Source: Lactobacillus rodentium
Lineage (GTDB): Bacteria; Bacillota; Bacilli; Lactobacillales; Lactobacillaceae
DNA length: 64,000 bases
NCBI RefSeq assembly: GCF_003423665.1
Contig: NZ_BFBY01000002.1
Coordinates: 124,001-188,000, forward strand
Reading direction: 5' to 3'
Positions 56,603 to 64,000 of this stretch are shown here, in pieces (the first letter of the stretch is position 1; every line of letters starts with the position of its first letter). Made by a program: the position numbers and the translations under genes. The notes below the pieces were generated by a model. The model worked only from the letters and a program-made list of their open reading frames with translations, searched no databases and was not told where the DNA came from.

Positions 56603-57250
56603 TTAATCTAAAGTAATGTCACCACTGGCAAGTAACTCATCAGTCTTAGTTGGTTCAAATTCGTCACCAACTTGGAAACTATCTGGAACAACCATAATGC
56701 CACGTTTTTGTGGTGCATGCGGAAGTCCTAATTCACGTGCTGAACAGATCATGCCGTATGAATCTACGCCACGTAATTCACCTGGCCAAATTTGTTGACC
56801 ATTTGGCATCAAAGTACCTGGTAAAGCCACAACAACTTTTTGGCCTTGAGCAATATTAGGAGCACCACAAACAATTTGATGAGTTTCATCACCCACATTC
56901 ACAGTAGTTACGTGGAGGTGATCTGAATCAGGGTGTGGTTCACAAGTTTCTACATAACCATAAACCAAAGTTGGTTTACCAATTTCTAATTTATCATCAA
57001 AACCAGCTTTTTCAATTTGCTTGTTAAGGCTATCAATTAATTCTTGAGTTGGTGTAACTTGACCATTTGGTAATTTTTCATAATCCAAAAAGTCGCTAAC
57101 GTTAAAGAAATTAAAACCAATTACCTTACCATCTTCATCTTTAACACGGGTAATGTTTTCTTTTTCTTCAAAACTACTACGGCCCTTATCTTGACCTAAA
57201 ATTACAATTAATGTATCTGGATAACTTTCTTTATTGGTAGAAATAATCAT
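56603..57250 (-). CDS. ytpR: YtpR-type tRNA-binding domain protein
   Basis: 215 residues. An N-terminal DUF4479 domain (about 1-85) precedes a tRNA-binding EMAP/B2-like OB fold: YGYVETCEPHPDSDHLHVTTVNVGDETHQIVCGAPN, GELRGVDSYGMICSARELGLP. The OB part is like the PheT N-terminal domain but the protein lacks a synthetase. Function unknown; possibly a tRNA-binding accessory. Follows the thioredoxin-like gene by 22 bases. Confidence 0.92.
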   Translation of the reverse strand: MIISTNKESYPDTLIVILGQDKGRSSFEEKENITRVKDEDGKVIGFNFFNVSDFLDYEKLPNGQVTPTQELIDSLNKQIEKAGFDDKLEIGKPTLVYGYVETCEPHPDSDHLHVTTVNVGDETHQIVCGAPNIAQGQKVVVALPGTLMPNGQQIWPGELRGVDSYGMICSARELGLPHAPQKRGIMVVPDSFQVGDEFEPTKTDELLASGDITLD

Positions 57251-57272
57251 TTCTAGTAATTCCTTTCTGCGA

Positions 57273-57593
57273 CTAATTTAGAGAGTTAAGGAAGTTTTCT
57301 ACTTCTTCTTTAGTCTTTCTATCCTTATTTACTAGTCTACCAATTTCTTTGCCATCTTGGTAGACAACAAAGCTAGGAATTCCAAAAATATTTAATTCTT
57401 TAGCTACATCAATTGAACCATCACGATCAATTTTATAAAATTTATCTTTTGAAAAATCTTTTTCAATTTCTGGTAAAAAAGGATCTAAAAAACGGCAATC
57501 TGGGCACCAAGTTGCTGAAAATAGTAAGACTGTTCTACCATCGGCAGTGATTTCTTTTAATTTCTCATTAGTTAAGTTTTTAATTTCTTCCAT
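57273..57593 (-). CDS. Thioredoxin family protein
   Basis: 106 residues from ATG (MEEIKNLTNEK) with AAGGGTG upstream; a GTG three codons earlier is possible. Active site WCPDC (instead of WCGPC) in LLFSATWCPDCRFLDPF, and cis-Pro in FGIPSFVVYQDG. Thiol-disulfide exchange in the cytoplasm; often adjacent to ytpR in lactobacilli. Confidence 0.92.
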   Translation of the reverse strand: MEEIKNLTNEKLKEITADGRTVLLFSATWCPDCRFLDPFLPEIEKDFSKDKFYKIDRDGSIDVAKELNIFGIPSFVVYQDGKEIGRLVNKDRKTKEEVENFLNSLN

Positions 57594-57684
57594 CTTTTTC
57601 ACCCTTTTTCTTACTTTTAATAAGTTTAAATCTATTTTACTTACCTTAGTGAAAAAAAGCTAGTCTTCTGCATAAAAAATTTAT

Positions 57685-59562
57685 CTAATGAACTGAAGCC
57701 CCACTACTTACATCTGGACTAATTTCTTTGGCAGCAGTTTCAGCGGCAATCCGACCAAAAGTAAAGATATCTGAAAGGGAGTTACCTCCTAAACGGTTAC
57801 CCGCATGAAGACCACCAGCATTTTCACCGGCGCTATAAAGCCCCCTAATTACTTCGCCATTTTGATTTAAAACATGGGCCTGTTTATCAATCACTAAACC
57901 ACCCATTGTGTGGTGAATTGCAGGTTTACGAGGAGTAGCATAAAATGGTGCAACTTCACACTTTAAATCAAAGACATTTTTATGAAATTCTGGGTCTTTA
58001 CCTTGATCAACGTAAGAATTGTAATCTTTAATAGTTTGGACCAAAACTTCTGGGTCCACCCCAATTTGTGTGGCTAAATCTTCTAAAGTGTCAGCTCTAA
58101 ATAAGGTTCCGGCTTCCACTTGAGCATCAATTGATTCTTGCGTGGTATTATAAGCCGTTTCCTTAATCTTATCATCAGCAATTAAGTAAAATAGTCCACC
58201 ATTAGCAATTGCAGCTTTAGCCAAAGTATCACGTTCTGCAAACTCATTGACGAACCGCTTACCTTCTTGGTTAACCATAATGTAATTGGCAGGAGGAGTT
58301 TGCAGCCCAGTAAATAATTCACTTGTTTCTGGATCAGATACCGGCATTAGTTGAATAAAGCCCATCCCAAATAAATCAGCACCTGCTTCGAGACCTAATT
58401 TAATGCCATCACCAGTAATAGCTGGTGAATTAGTAGTAGCAATATCATCCGCAATTTTTTGCCAATAAGTATTATATTTTTGGACCATTTTGGTGTTTGC
58501 ACCAAAGCCACCAGCCGTTAAAATTACCGCTTTGGCATGAACAGTAACAGTTGACCCATCTTTTCTGTGGGCAATTACGCCCTTAACTTCACCATTTTCC
58601 ACAATTAAATGTTCAGCTTGTGTTTCAGTTAAAAGTTTAGCGCCATGATCTTTAACCCAATCACCTAAAACATGGATATAAGCATAACCCATTGGTTCAA
58701 CTGGCTTGTGTCCACGACGCCATAAGCCACCAACCGGTTCGGTTACATCCTCATTATCAAATTTAACGCCCAAATTGCTTAACCATTTAACTGAATCAAG
58801 TGCATTAGTCACTAGTTCATGAACCAAAGGATATTTGCCATGAATTTCATTACCCTTAAGATCGGTTCTTTTTCCACCTAAATAAGTTTGAATTTCATGT
58901 AATAAGGTTGAATCGAATAAATTATTAGCACCAGAAGCTAAATATTCTTTAATTTGTGCCTGTAATTGTTTGAAGTCAGCTTGATATTCTGGATCAATTT
59001 TTTCAATTGGAGTGGCTGCTAACTCAGTTAAAGTTTCTTTTTCACCCGGTAAAGCCTTAAATTTATCTTGCCAAGCCGGCTCGGCCGCATTCATTGGGCC
59101 ACCTGCACGTGAAGTATTACCGCCGATTTGGGGATATTTTTCTAATATTACAACGCTTTGTCCTTCTTCTAAAGAACGGACTGCTGCAGCTAACCCTGCA
59201 CCACCAGCACCAACGATAACCACATCAGTTGTTATTTCTTCATCCTGATAGTTAGTAGCCACAGGCTTGGCACGTTTTTTCCATTCACTTGCATCCCCGC
59301 CGGCTTCGGTAATTGCTTGCGCTACACCATCAATCACCCCATTACTTGAAATAGTAGCACCTGAAACGGTATCTACGTTCAAAGTTTGGTGATCAACAAT
59401 TTCTTGCGGCAAACGCTTAAAGACTTCATCAGCTACTCCTTTAGTTTCACCACGTGAATCAACAGTAATAGCCTTAATCTTATCGTCTCCAATTGTAACT
59501 TCCATCGGCATAAAACTTGAGCCATGTCCCTTGGCCTTAACATTGTATTTACCTGCTTGCAT
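57685..59562 (-). CDS. FMN- and FAD-binding fumarate reductase-like flavoprotein
   Basis: 625 residues. N-terminal FMN-binding domain (1 to about 90) with the flavinylation-type motif [10 protein letters not shown]; then the FAD_binding_2 domain with [39 protein letters not shown], and the active-site region [20 protein letters not shown] and [20 protein letters not shown]. Such soluble enzymes reduce fumarate, urocanate or other enoates as electron sinks. The substrate cannot be fixed from sequence. Divergent from a LysR gene that probably controls it. Confidence 0.9.
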   Translation of the reverse strand: MQAGKYNVKAKGHGSSFMPMEVTIGDDKIKAITVDSRGETKGVADEVFKRLPQEIVDHQTLNVDTVSGATISSNGVIDGVAQAITEAGGDASEWKKRAKPVATNYQDEEITTDVVIVGAGGAGLAAAVRSLEEGQSVVILEKYPQIGGNTSRAGGPMNAAEPAWQDKFKALPGEKETLTELAATPIEKIDPEYQADFKQLQAQIKEYLASGANNLFDSTLLHEIQTYLGGKRTDLKGNEIHGKYPLVHELVTNALDSVKWLSNLGVKFDNEDVTEPVGGLWRRGHKPVEPMGYAYIHVLGDWVKDHGAKLLTETQAEHLIVENGEVKGVIAHRKDGSTVTVHAKAVILTAGGFGANTKMVQKYNTYWQKIADDIATTNSPAITGDGIKLGLEAGADLFGMGFIQLMPVSDPETSELFTGLQTPPANYIMVNQEGKRFVNEFAERDTLAKAAIANGGLFYLIADDKIKETAYNTTQESIDAQVEAGTLFRADTLEDLATQIGVDPEVLVQTIKDYNSYVDQGKDPEFHKNVFDLKCEVAPFYATPRKPAIHHTMGGLVIDKQAHVLNQNGEVIRGLYSAGENAGGLHAGNRLGGNSLSDIFTFGRIAAETAAKEISPDVSSGASVH

Positions 59563-59657
59563 ATTGCGATACCTCCTAATTTAAGCCATGTTTTTCTCTC
59601 AATTTATATTTTAAAGACAATCTTGGAGTAAGTGAAATAGTATTATTACAAGTACGC

Positions 59658-59663
59658 TATAAT
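59658..59663 (+). promoter_or_regulatory. Candidate -10 for the LysR gene in the divergent spacer
   Basis: TATAAT in ACGCTATAATAAA, 32 bases before the LysR start. The -35 is poor. The 132-base spacer (59563-59694) should hold the LysR operator. Confidence 0.45.
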
Positions 59664-59694
59664 AAAATTGTTATTACACTTAAGAGGTGATCAG

Positions 59695-60621
59695 ATGAAC
59701 GATGCTGAAGAATTATTACATGATCTCGATATGCTTTTAAAAGAAAGCAATTTTACTAAAGCAGCTCAACAGCTTTATATTTCTCAACCTTATCTAACTC
59801 AGTTGATCAAACGGATTGAGAAAAAAGTTGGTGCTAAGATTATTAATCGCGATACTAAACCCTTCTCCCTTACTGAAGCAGGTTTAATTTATTATAAATA
59901 TCTAGAAAATGTTTCTTATAACGACCAACAACTAGAGAGAAAACTTGCCCAGTTCTCCCATCCAGAAAAGGAAGTAATTAAGATTGGAATCTTAGAAAGT
60001 CTTGGTTCATATCTTCTGCCCGAAATCTTGCCGACTTTTTTAAACAAACATCCCAATGCTGAAATTCAGCTCTTTGAAGCCTTTCCTCGCAAAACAGAGC
60101 GTCGACTTTTAAATGAAGAAATAGATTGCTATATTGGGCAAACTCCTGAGGCAATTAGTCGGGGTTTTGATGTTTATACAAATGGTGGTGAACAATACTA
60201 TATTGTTATCCCTGCTAATTCAAAATATTTTCAGACAGATAAATTTATTTTGGCAGAAGATGAGTTGGATATTAAGGAATTACTTGAGCAACCATTAGTT
60301 TTAAGTCAGCCAGAGTCAGCCATACGCCACCAAATTAATGGTTTATTTCAAAAATATAATGTCACTCCAAAAATTGTGATGGAAAGTAATAGTGTAATCA
60401 CGGTTGCTAATTTAGCAGTTAAAGGAATTGGTTTGACTATTTCTTCAGCCAGTATTTTAAAACGACTCCAGCACCTTCCTATCAATTTGCTTCCCATTAA
60501 TCGTAATCTTTTAATGATTAAATACTTTATTGCAATTAAGCAGGACAAAGACTATTCCCCTGCAATAACAGACTTAGTTAAAATCTTTCGTGATGCTAAA
60601 CTTGAACAAAGTATTCATTAA
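59695..60621 (+). CDS. LysR-family transcriptional regulator
   Basis: 308 residues from ATG preceded by AGAGGTGA. N-terminal winged HTH (LLKESNFTKAAQQLYISQPYLTQLIKRIEKKVGAKIINRDTKP) and a substrate-binding domain from about residue 95. Divergent from the flavoprotein gene, the usual layout for activation of a neighbour by its substrate. Effector unknown. Confidence 0.92.
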   Translation: MNDAEELLHDLDMLLKESNFTKAAQQLYISQPYLTQLIKRIEKKVGAKIINRDTKPFSLTEAGLIYYKYLENVSYNDQQLERKLAQFSHPEKEVIKIGILESLGSYLLPEILPTFLNKHPNAEIQLFEAFPRKTERRLLNEEIDCYIGQTPEAISRGFDVYTNGGEQYYIVIPANSKYFQTDKFILAEDELDIKELLEQPLVLSQPESAIRHQINGLFQKYNVTPKIVMESNSVITVANLAVKGIGLTISSASILKRLQHLPINLLPINRNLLMIKYFIAIKQDKDYSPAITDLVKIFRDAKLEQSIH

Positions 60622-60710
60622 TCAACTAAAAAAATACTTAATATAATAATATTGAACTATAATAAATGGCGAAGGAATATAATAAAAGAATTATGAAAAG
60701 AGGAACAAAC

Positions 60711-61094
60711 ATGGCTGAATCAAACGATAAGGCATTATTACGTGCAGGTTTTAATCTTCATAATGCCTTTAGTAACCTTCTCAATTTAATTAAGCAAGAT
60801 CCCACTAATTGGACAAATTACATTGATGAACAAATCGAGGATTTGTCTAGACTAATCTATGATTATCATAAAGTGGCGCTCAGAATTACTGAACACACCA
60901 GAAAAAATGGTTTACCAGATTATTTGGCCAAGAGTAATCATTTAAGTCTAGAATTAATGGATAAATTCAATGATGAAATCATTGCTTTCAACAATTTAAT
61001 TGACGTAGGTACCCAACCCAAAACCTTTACCCAATTAATTGATGCTGTGAACGATGCCAACGGTGTGATGTTGCAAATTAAATTGAATCATTAA
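60711..61094 (+). CDS. Small helical protein of unknown function
   Basis: 127 residues from ATG (MAESNDKALLRAGFN) with AGAGGAAC; the open frame extends 15 codons upstream. Predicted helical and soluble, no known motif recognised. It lies 89 bases after the LysR gene and is closed by a terminator, so it may be its own unit or co-transcribed with lysR. Confidence 0.75.
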   Translation: MAESNDKALLRAGFNLHNAFSNLLNLIKQDPTNWTNYIDEQIEDLSRLIYDYHKVALRITEHTRKNGLPDYLAKSNHLSLELMDKFNDEIIAFNNLIDVGTQPKTFTQLIDAVNDANGVMLQIKLNH

Positions 61095-61117
61095 TTTATA
61101 TTTTAAATTAGTGTCGG

Positions 61118-61150
61118 AGTCCCTATTATATAAGAAGAGGGACTTTTTAT
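61118..61150 (+). terminator. Terminator after the small helical protein
   Basis: Arms AGTCCCT / AGGGACT with T run, 24 bases past the stop. Confidence 0.88.
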
Positions 61151-61184
61151 TTACCTTAAAATTAGCAATTTGAAATTATTTTTA

Positions 61185-61412
61185 TTGACAACTTATTTTT
61201 TATAAGTTAATCTTATTCCATACTTTAAGTTAGGAGAACAAATTATGTTTTACGTCCAAAACAACAATAATGCTGCATTATGTTGCTGTGGATCGCGTCT
61301 TATGCGACCCACTTTTTGGCGTGCTCATAACTAAAATGAGTTTCGAATAACAAAATTACGGGATATAAGCATAAGGCGCAAATTCGGATTAATCAGATTT
61401 GTGCCTTTTTTC
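61185..61412 (+). promoter_or_regulatory. Transcription attenuator for the ABC transporter (Cys-leader)
   Basis: Promoter TTGACA (61185-61190), 17 bases, TAATCT. The transcript encodes a Cys-rich leader peptide. Then AGGCGCAAAT / ATTTGTGCCT (61374-61383, 61397-61406) plus T run is a terminator. Upstream, GCGTCTTATGC (61295-61305), inside the leader just after the Cys codons, can pair 11/11 (one G-U) with GCATAAGGCGC (61369-61379), which includes the terminator's left arm. A local hairpin GTGGATCGC / GCGACCCAC (61288-61312) competes. This is a classical attenuator layout. Confidence 0.8.
61245..61334 (+). CDS. 29-residue Cys-codon leader peptide
   Basis: Reads MFYVQNNNNAAL, then three consecutive Cys codons TGT-TGC-TGT (61281-61289), then GSRLMRPTFWRAHN and TAA. 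AGGAGA precedes the ATG by eight bases. Too short for normal gene callers. The run of Cys codons right before the RNA segment that decides between terminator and antiterminator suggests that it senses charged tRNA-Cys: ribosome stalling when Cys is short would keep the local hairpin open and favour the antiterminator. Mechanism inferred. Confidence 0.8.
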   Translation: MFYVQNNNNAALCCCGSRLMRPTFWRAHN

Positions 61413-61445
61413 TATCCCTTTTTAAATAAAGGAGACAGTTTTTTT

Positions 61446-62141
61446 ATGTGGAAAATAATTGAAAGTTCAGTACCGCAAATGCTAGCAGCCGGATTTAAAT
61501 ATACGATCCCCCTAGCAATTATTTCATTTTTCTTTGGGCTAATTTTAGCTTTGATAACAGCTTTAGTTAGACTAACTCGAAAAAAAGGACCTTTTCGGAT
61601 AATAAAATGGATTTTTAGTTTTTATGTGTGGTTATTTCGTTCAACCCCACTTTTAGTTCAATTATTCATTGTCTTTTTTGGCTTACCATATTTCAAAATC
61701 AAGGGAATTTTTCCAAATGGAATTAAGTTAGAGCCCTTTACCGCTGGCATAATTACTTTTTCTTTAAACACTGGCGCGTATGCCTCAGAAACAATCAGAG
61801 CCGCTATTAGCTCAGTGCCAAAAGGTCAATGGGATGCAGGATTTGCCATGGGGATGTCCAAATTAAAAACTCTTTGGCGAATTATTTTACCCCAAGCATT
61901 TCGAGTTGCCCTGCCACCACTTTCAAATAGTTTTATTAGCTTAGTTAAAGACACGTCTTTAGCTGCTTCAATCACAATTATGGAAATGTTTGCTGTTAGT
62001 CAACAATTAGCTGCCGAAAATTATCAACCCTTATTGATGTACAGTTTGGTCGCTCTTATCTATGCTGCTTTCACAACAGTACTGACGTTTTTACAAAAAT
62101 ATTTAGAACATATCACTGACCGTTATGTAAAAGCCAACTAA
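61446..62141 (+). CDS. Amino-acid ABC transporter permease, probably for cystine/cysteine
   Basis: 231 residues from ATG (MWKIIESSVPQML), AAGGAG 11 bases upstream. HisMQ-type permease with about five spans and the EAA loop DAGFAMGMSKLKTLWRIILPQAFRVALPPL. Substrate inferred from the Cys-codon leader: cystine or cysteine, as in Tcy-type systems. First of three genes permease-ATPase-binding protein. Confidence 0.9.
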   Translation: MWKIIESSVPQMLAAGFKYTIPLAIISFFFGLILALITALVRLTRKKGPFRIIKWIFSFYVWLFRSTPLLVQLFIVFFGLPYFKIKGIFPNGIKLEPFTAGIITFSLNTGAYASETIRAAISSVPKGQWDAGFAMGMSKLKTLWRIILPQAFRVALPPLSNSFISLVKDTSLAASITIMEMFAVSQQLAAENYQPLLMYSLVALIYAAFTTVLTFLQKYLEHITDRYVKAN

Positions 62142-62154
62142 AACGGAGGTAAAA

Positions 62155-62901
62155 ATGAAATTAACTAATATCAATAAAACATTTGGCAATAAAAAAGTAC
62201 TAAAAAATATTAATTTAGATTTTCCAACGGGTAAGACAACTGTTTTAGTTGGACCTTCTGGATCCGGCAAATCGACGCTCTTGCGTACCTTAAATCTCTT
62301 AGTAACCCCAGAATGTGGACAATATGAATTTGAAAAGCAAAAACTAGATTTTGCTAAAAAAATTAGTAATAAAGAAAAAATTTTTCTTCGGCAAAAAACT
62401 GGGATGGTTTTCCAAGATTATAACCTTTTTCCTACTAAAACTGTTTTAGGAAATATTATTGAGGGTCCGACCCAAGTTTTAAAAGAAGATAAAACTCATG
62501 CAATCACAACTGCACAACAATTATTGCAAAAAGTAGGACTAGCTGATTATGCAACTGCTTATCCGCATGAACTTTCAGGCGGACAAGCACAACGCGTTGC
62601 CATTGCACGAGCTTTAGCTATGAAGCCAAAATATATTTTATTAGATGAACCAACTTCTGCCCTTGATCCAGAATTAGAACTAAGTGTTTTAAAAGTTCTT
62701 TTACAGTTAGCAAGAGAAAAACAATCAATGGCAATTGTGACTCACAATATGGTTTTTGCAAAAAAAATAGCAGACAAAATTATTTTTGTCGAAAATGGGG
62801 AAATTCTTTATGATGGCTCACCGACTGAATTTTTTGATCCTAATAATCCTAATCAGAGAATTCGCAATTTTATTAGCTCAATGACATTAGAAGATTTATA
62901 A
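62155..62901 (+). CDS. Amino-acid ABC transporter ATP-binding protein
   Basis: 248 residues. Walker A VGPSGSGKSTLL, Q-loop VFQDYNLF, signature LSGGQAQRVAIARALA, Walker B YILLDEPTSALDPE and H-loop THNM. Polar amino acid uptake class. GGAGGT before the ATG, 13 bases from the permease. Confidence 0.96.
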   Translation: MKLTNINKTFGNKKVLKNINLDFPTGKTTVLVGPSGSGKSTLLRTLNLLVTPECGQYEFEKQKLDFAKKISNKEKIFLRQKTGMVFQDYNLFPTKTVLGNIIEGPTQVLKEDKTHAITTAQQLLQKVGLADYATAYPHELSGGQAQRVAIARALAMKPKYILLDEPTSALDPELELSVLKVLLQLAREKQSMAIVTHNMVFAKKIADKIIFVENGEILYDGSPTEFFDPNNPNQRIRNFISSMTLEDL

Positions 62902-62918
62902 AAAGGAGTTTATTTATC

Positions 62919-63707
62919 ATGAAAACTTGGAAGAAAATTACAATCGCAATTATCGCTCTTATCGTAGCTGGTTTTGGTATTTTTGCCTGGGCTAATAGTG
63001 TTAGGAATGACAAAAAGGCTGATACTAGTAAAAAGACCTTAATCATTGGACTTGAAGGAACCTATGCACCCTATTCTTATCGTAAAGATGGCAAACTCAC
63101 TGGTTTTGAAGTTGAACTTGGTAAGGCCGTAGCTAAAGAAATGGGTATGAAAGCTAAATTTGTCCCTACTAAGTGGGATTCCTTAGTTGCAGGGCTGGGA
63201 ACAGGGAAATTTGACCTGATTATGAATGATATGACTCCAACACCTGAACGGGCTAAACATTACGATTATTCGATTCCGTATATCAAATCTCGTTCAATTT
63301 TAATTGTGCCAGCAAGCAGCAAAATTAAAGAAATTAAAGAAGTTAAAGGTAAAAGAATCGTTGCTGGTATTGGTACGGAAAATGCCGCAATTGCCAAAAA
63401 ATATGGTGCAACCGTGGTACCTAATGGTGATTTTTCAACTGCTATTGGAATGGTTAGAGATGGGCGCGTAGATGGTGAAGTTAACTCAAGTGGTGCTTGG
63501 TATACTTATCGCAAAAAGAACAACACCAAAGGGTTAAAAGCTATTGATATTTCTAAAGATGTAAAGCCAGATGATATTTCGGCCCTCTTCAATAAAAAAG
63601 ATACGAAGTTGCGCGCTTCTTATAATAAGGCAATGCAAAAATTACTGGATAATGGAACAGTAGCCAAACTTTCTAAGAAATATTTTGGTGCGGATCTTAC
63701 TAAATAA
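62919..63707 (+). CDS. Amino-acid ABC transporter substrate-binding protein
   Basis: 262 residues. N-terminal membrane anchor (WKKITIAIIALIVAGFGIFAW) without a lipobox Cys; then a family 3 binding fold: IIGLEGTYAPYSYRKDGKLTGFEVELGKAVAKEMG, FDLIMNDMTPTPERAKHYDYSIPY. Presents the ligand to the permease outside the membrane. Lack of lipidation is slightly unusual for Gram-positive binding proteins. AAGGAG before the ATG. Confidence 0.93.
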   Translation: MKTWKKITIAIIALIVAGFGIFAWANSVRNDKKADTSKKTLIIGLEGTYAPYSYRKDGKLTGFEVELGKAVAKEMGMKAKFVPTKWDSLVAGLGTGKFDLIMNDMTPTPERAKHYDYSIPYIKSRSILIVPASSKIKEIKEVKGKRIVAGIGTENAAIAKKYGATVVPNGDFSTAIGMVRDGRVDGEVNSSGAWYTYRKKNNTKGLKAIDISKDVKPDDISALFNKKDTKLRASYNKAMQKLLDNGTVAKLSKKYFGADLTK

Positions 63708-63717
63708 AATTTGTATC

Positions 63718-63762
63718 AAAAAACTCCATTACTGTTTAAATTAGCAGTAATGGAGTTTTTTA
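63718..63762. terminator. Convergent terminator between transporter and trmB
   Basis: Arms AAAAACTCCATTACTG / CAGTAATGGAGTTTTT, with A run left and T run right; lies between convergent genes and overlaps the trmB stop. Confidence 0.92.
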
Positions 63763-64000
63763 TTCTTCTACAAATGAAGCATGTAAACAATAAATTGGAT
63801 TTCCTTTTTCAGCAAATTTATGTTCATATTCAGTTTCAACATTTCTTGCAGCAATTTCATCCTCATCATGATGTAAATCAACACTTACATGTTCAAATTT
63901 CATCCCATAATTATTGAGACTTACTAAACTATATTCGAATAAACCACGATTATCAGTCTTAAATTCTAAGTGCCCTTCTGGCTTTAAAACTTTACGGTAT
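63760..64000 (-). CDS. trmB: tRNA (guanine-N7)-methyltransferase, C-terminal part
   Basis: The last 79 codons of TrmB, which makes m7G46 in tRNA. Visible: [17 protein letters not shown] and [22 protein letters not shown], both diagnostic for the family's C-terminal region. The front is beyond the window edge. Confidence 0.93.
   Translation of the reverse strand, partial: YRKVLKPEGHLEFKTDNRGLFEYSLVSLNNYGMKFEHVSVDLHHDEDEIAARNVETEYEHKFAEKGNPIYCLHASFVEE

Noticed and set aside
63711-63917. Plus-strand 68-codon frame after the transporter
   Set aside because: It runs through the terminator and is antisense to the trmB C-terminus, which is clearly recognisable.

Overview
This window looks like chromosome of a low-GC lactic acid bacterium of the Lactobacillus gasseri/johnsonii type. 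The evidence is strong AT bias, a YSIRK/LPQTG Ser-Ala-rich adhesin, T-box-controlled tRNA synthetases, and housekeeping gene orders typical of Lactobacillus (infC-rpmI-rplT-yqeG-yqeH-nadD-yqeK-rsfS-tmcAL-yceD; dnaI-dnaB-nrdR-coaE-mutM-polA-murC). The species assignment is inference. Almost everything from 5 to 58 kb is on the minus strand.

Layout. 1-5 kb: pheS-pheT behind a T-box, an HxlR regulator, an rRNA methyltransferase, acylphosphatase and YidC. 5.2-25.5 kb: a large type VII secretion (T7SSb) accessory island. 25.6-27.9 kb: an ArlRS-like two-component system. 28-34.5 kb: ribosome biogenesis, NAD and translation genes, ending in infC (AUU start) behind an L20-type leader. 34.5-45.8 kb: a giant frameshifted Ser/Ala adhesin and two dedicated glycosyltransferases. 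46-57.6 kb: thrS (T-box) and replication, repair and wall genes. 57.7-61.1 kb: a fumarate-reductase-like flavoprotein, its divergent LysR regulator and a small unknown protein. 61.2-63.7 kb: an amino-acid ABC transporter behind a Cys-codon leader peptide and attenuator. The window ends in the 3' part of trmB.

The island is the unusual part. It has two halves separated by an EssC ATPase that has lost its N-terminal half. Downstream of EssC (5.2-15.5 kb) is an LXG toxin module: helical partner proteins, DUF4176-like proteins, a glycine-zipper LXG protein and a membrane protein. It is followed by two decayed orphan LXG cassettes whose membrane (candidate immunity) genes remain intact. Upstream of EssC (18.5-25.5 kb) is a family that resembles the reverse-organised lipase effector TslA: one intact protein with a GxSxG lipase domain first and a helical secretion-like domain last, followed by two small helical partners. 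Around it are five intact paralogues and one broken copy of a small membrane-anchored protein (candidate immunity), two lipase stubs and several tiny recombination scars. I read it as a toxin locus in which lipase genes have been repeatedly deleted while immunity genes were kept. No other T7SS core gene is visible, so secretion by this locus alone is doubtful.

Three other points merit attention. The transporter leader has a 29-codon peptide with three consecutive Cys codons and an 11-bp alternative pairing that competes with the terminator. The adhesin is built from about seven 220-residue super-repeats and is cut by a single-base deletion before its LPQTG anchor. infC appears to use an AUU start.
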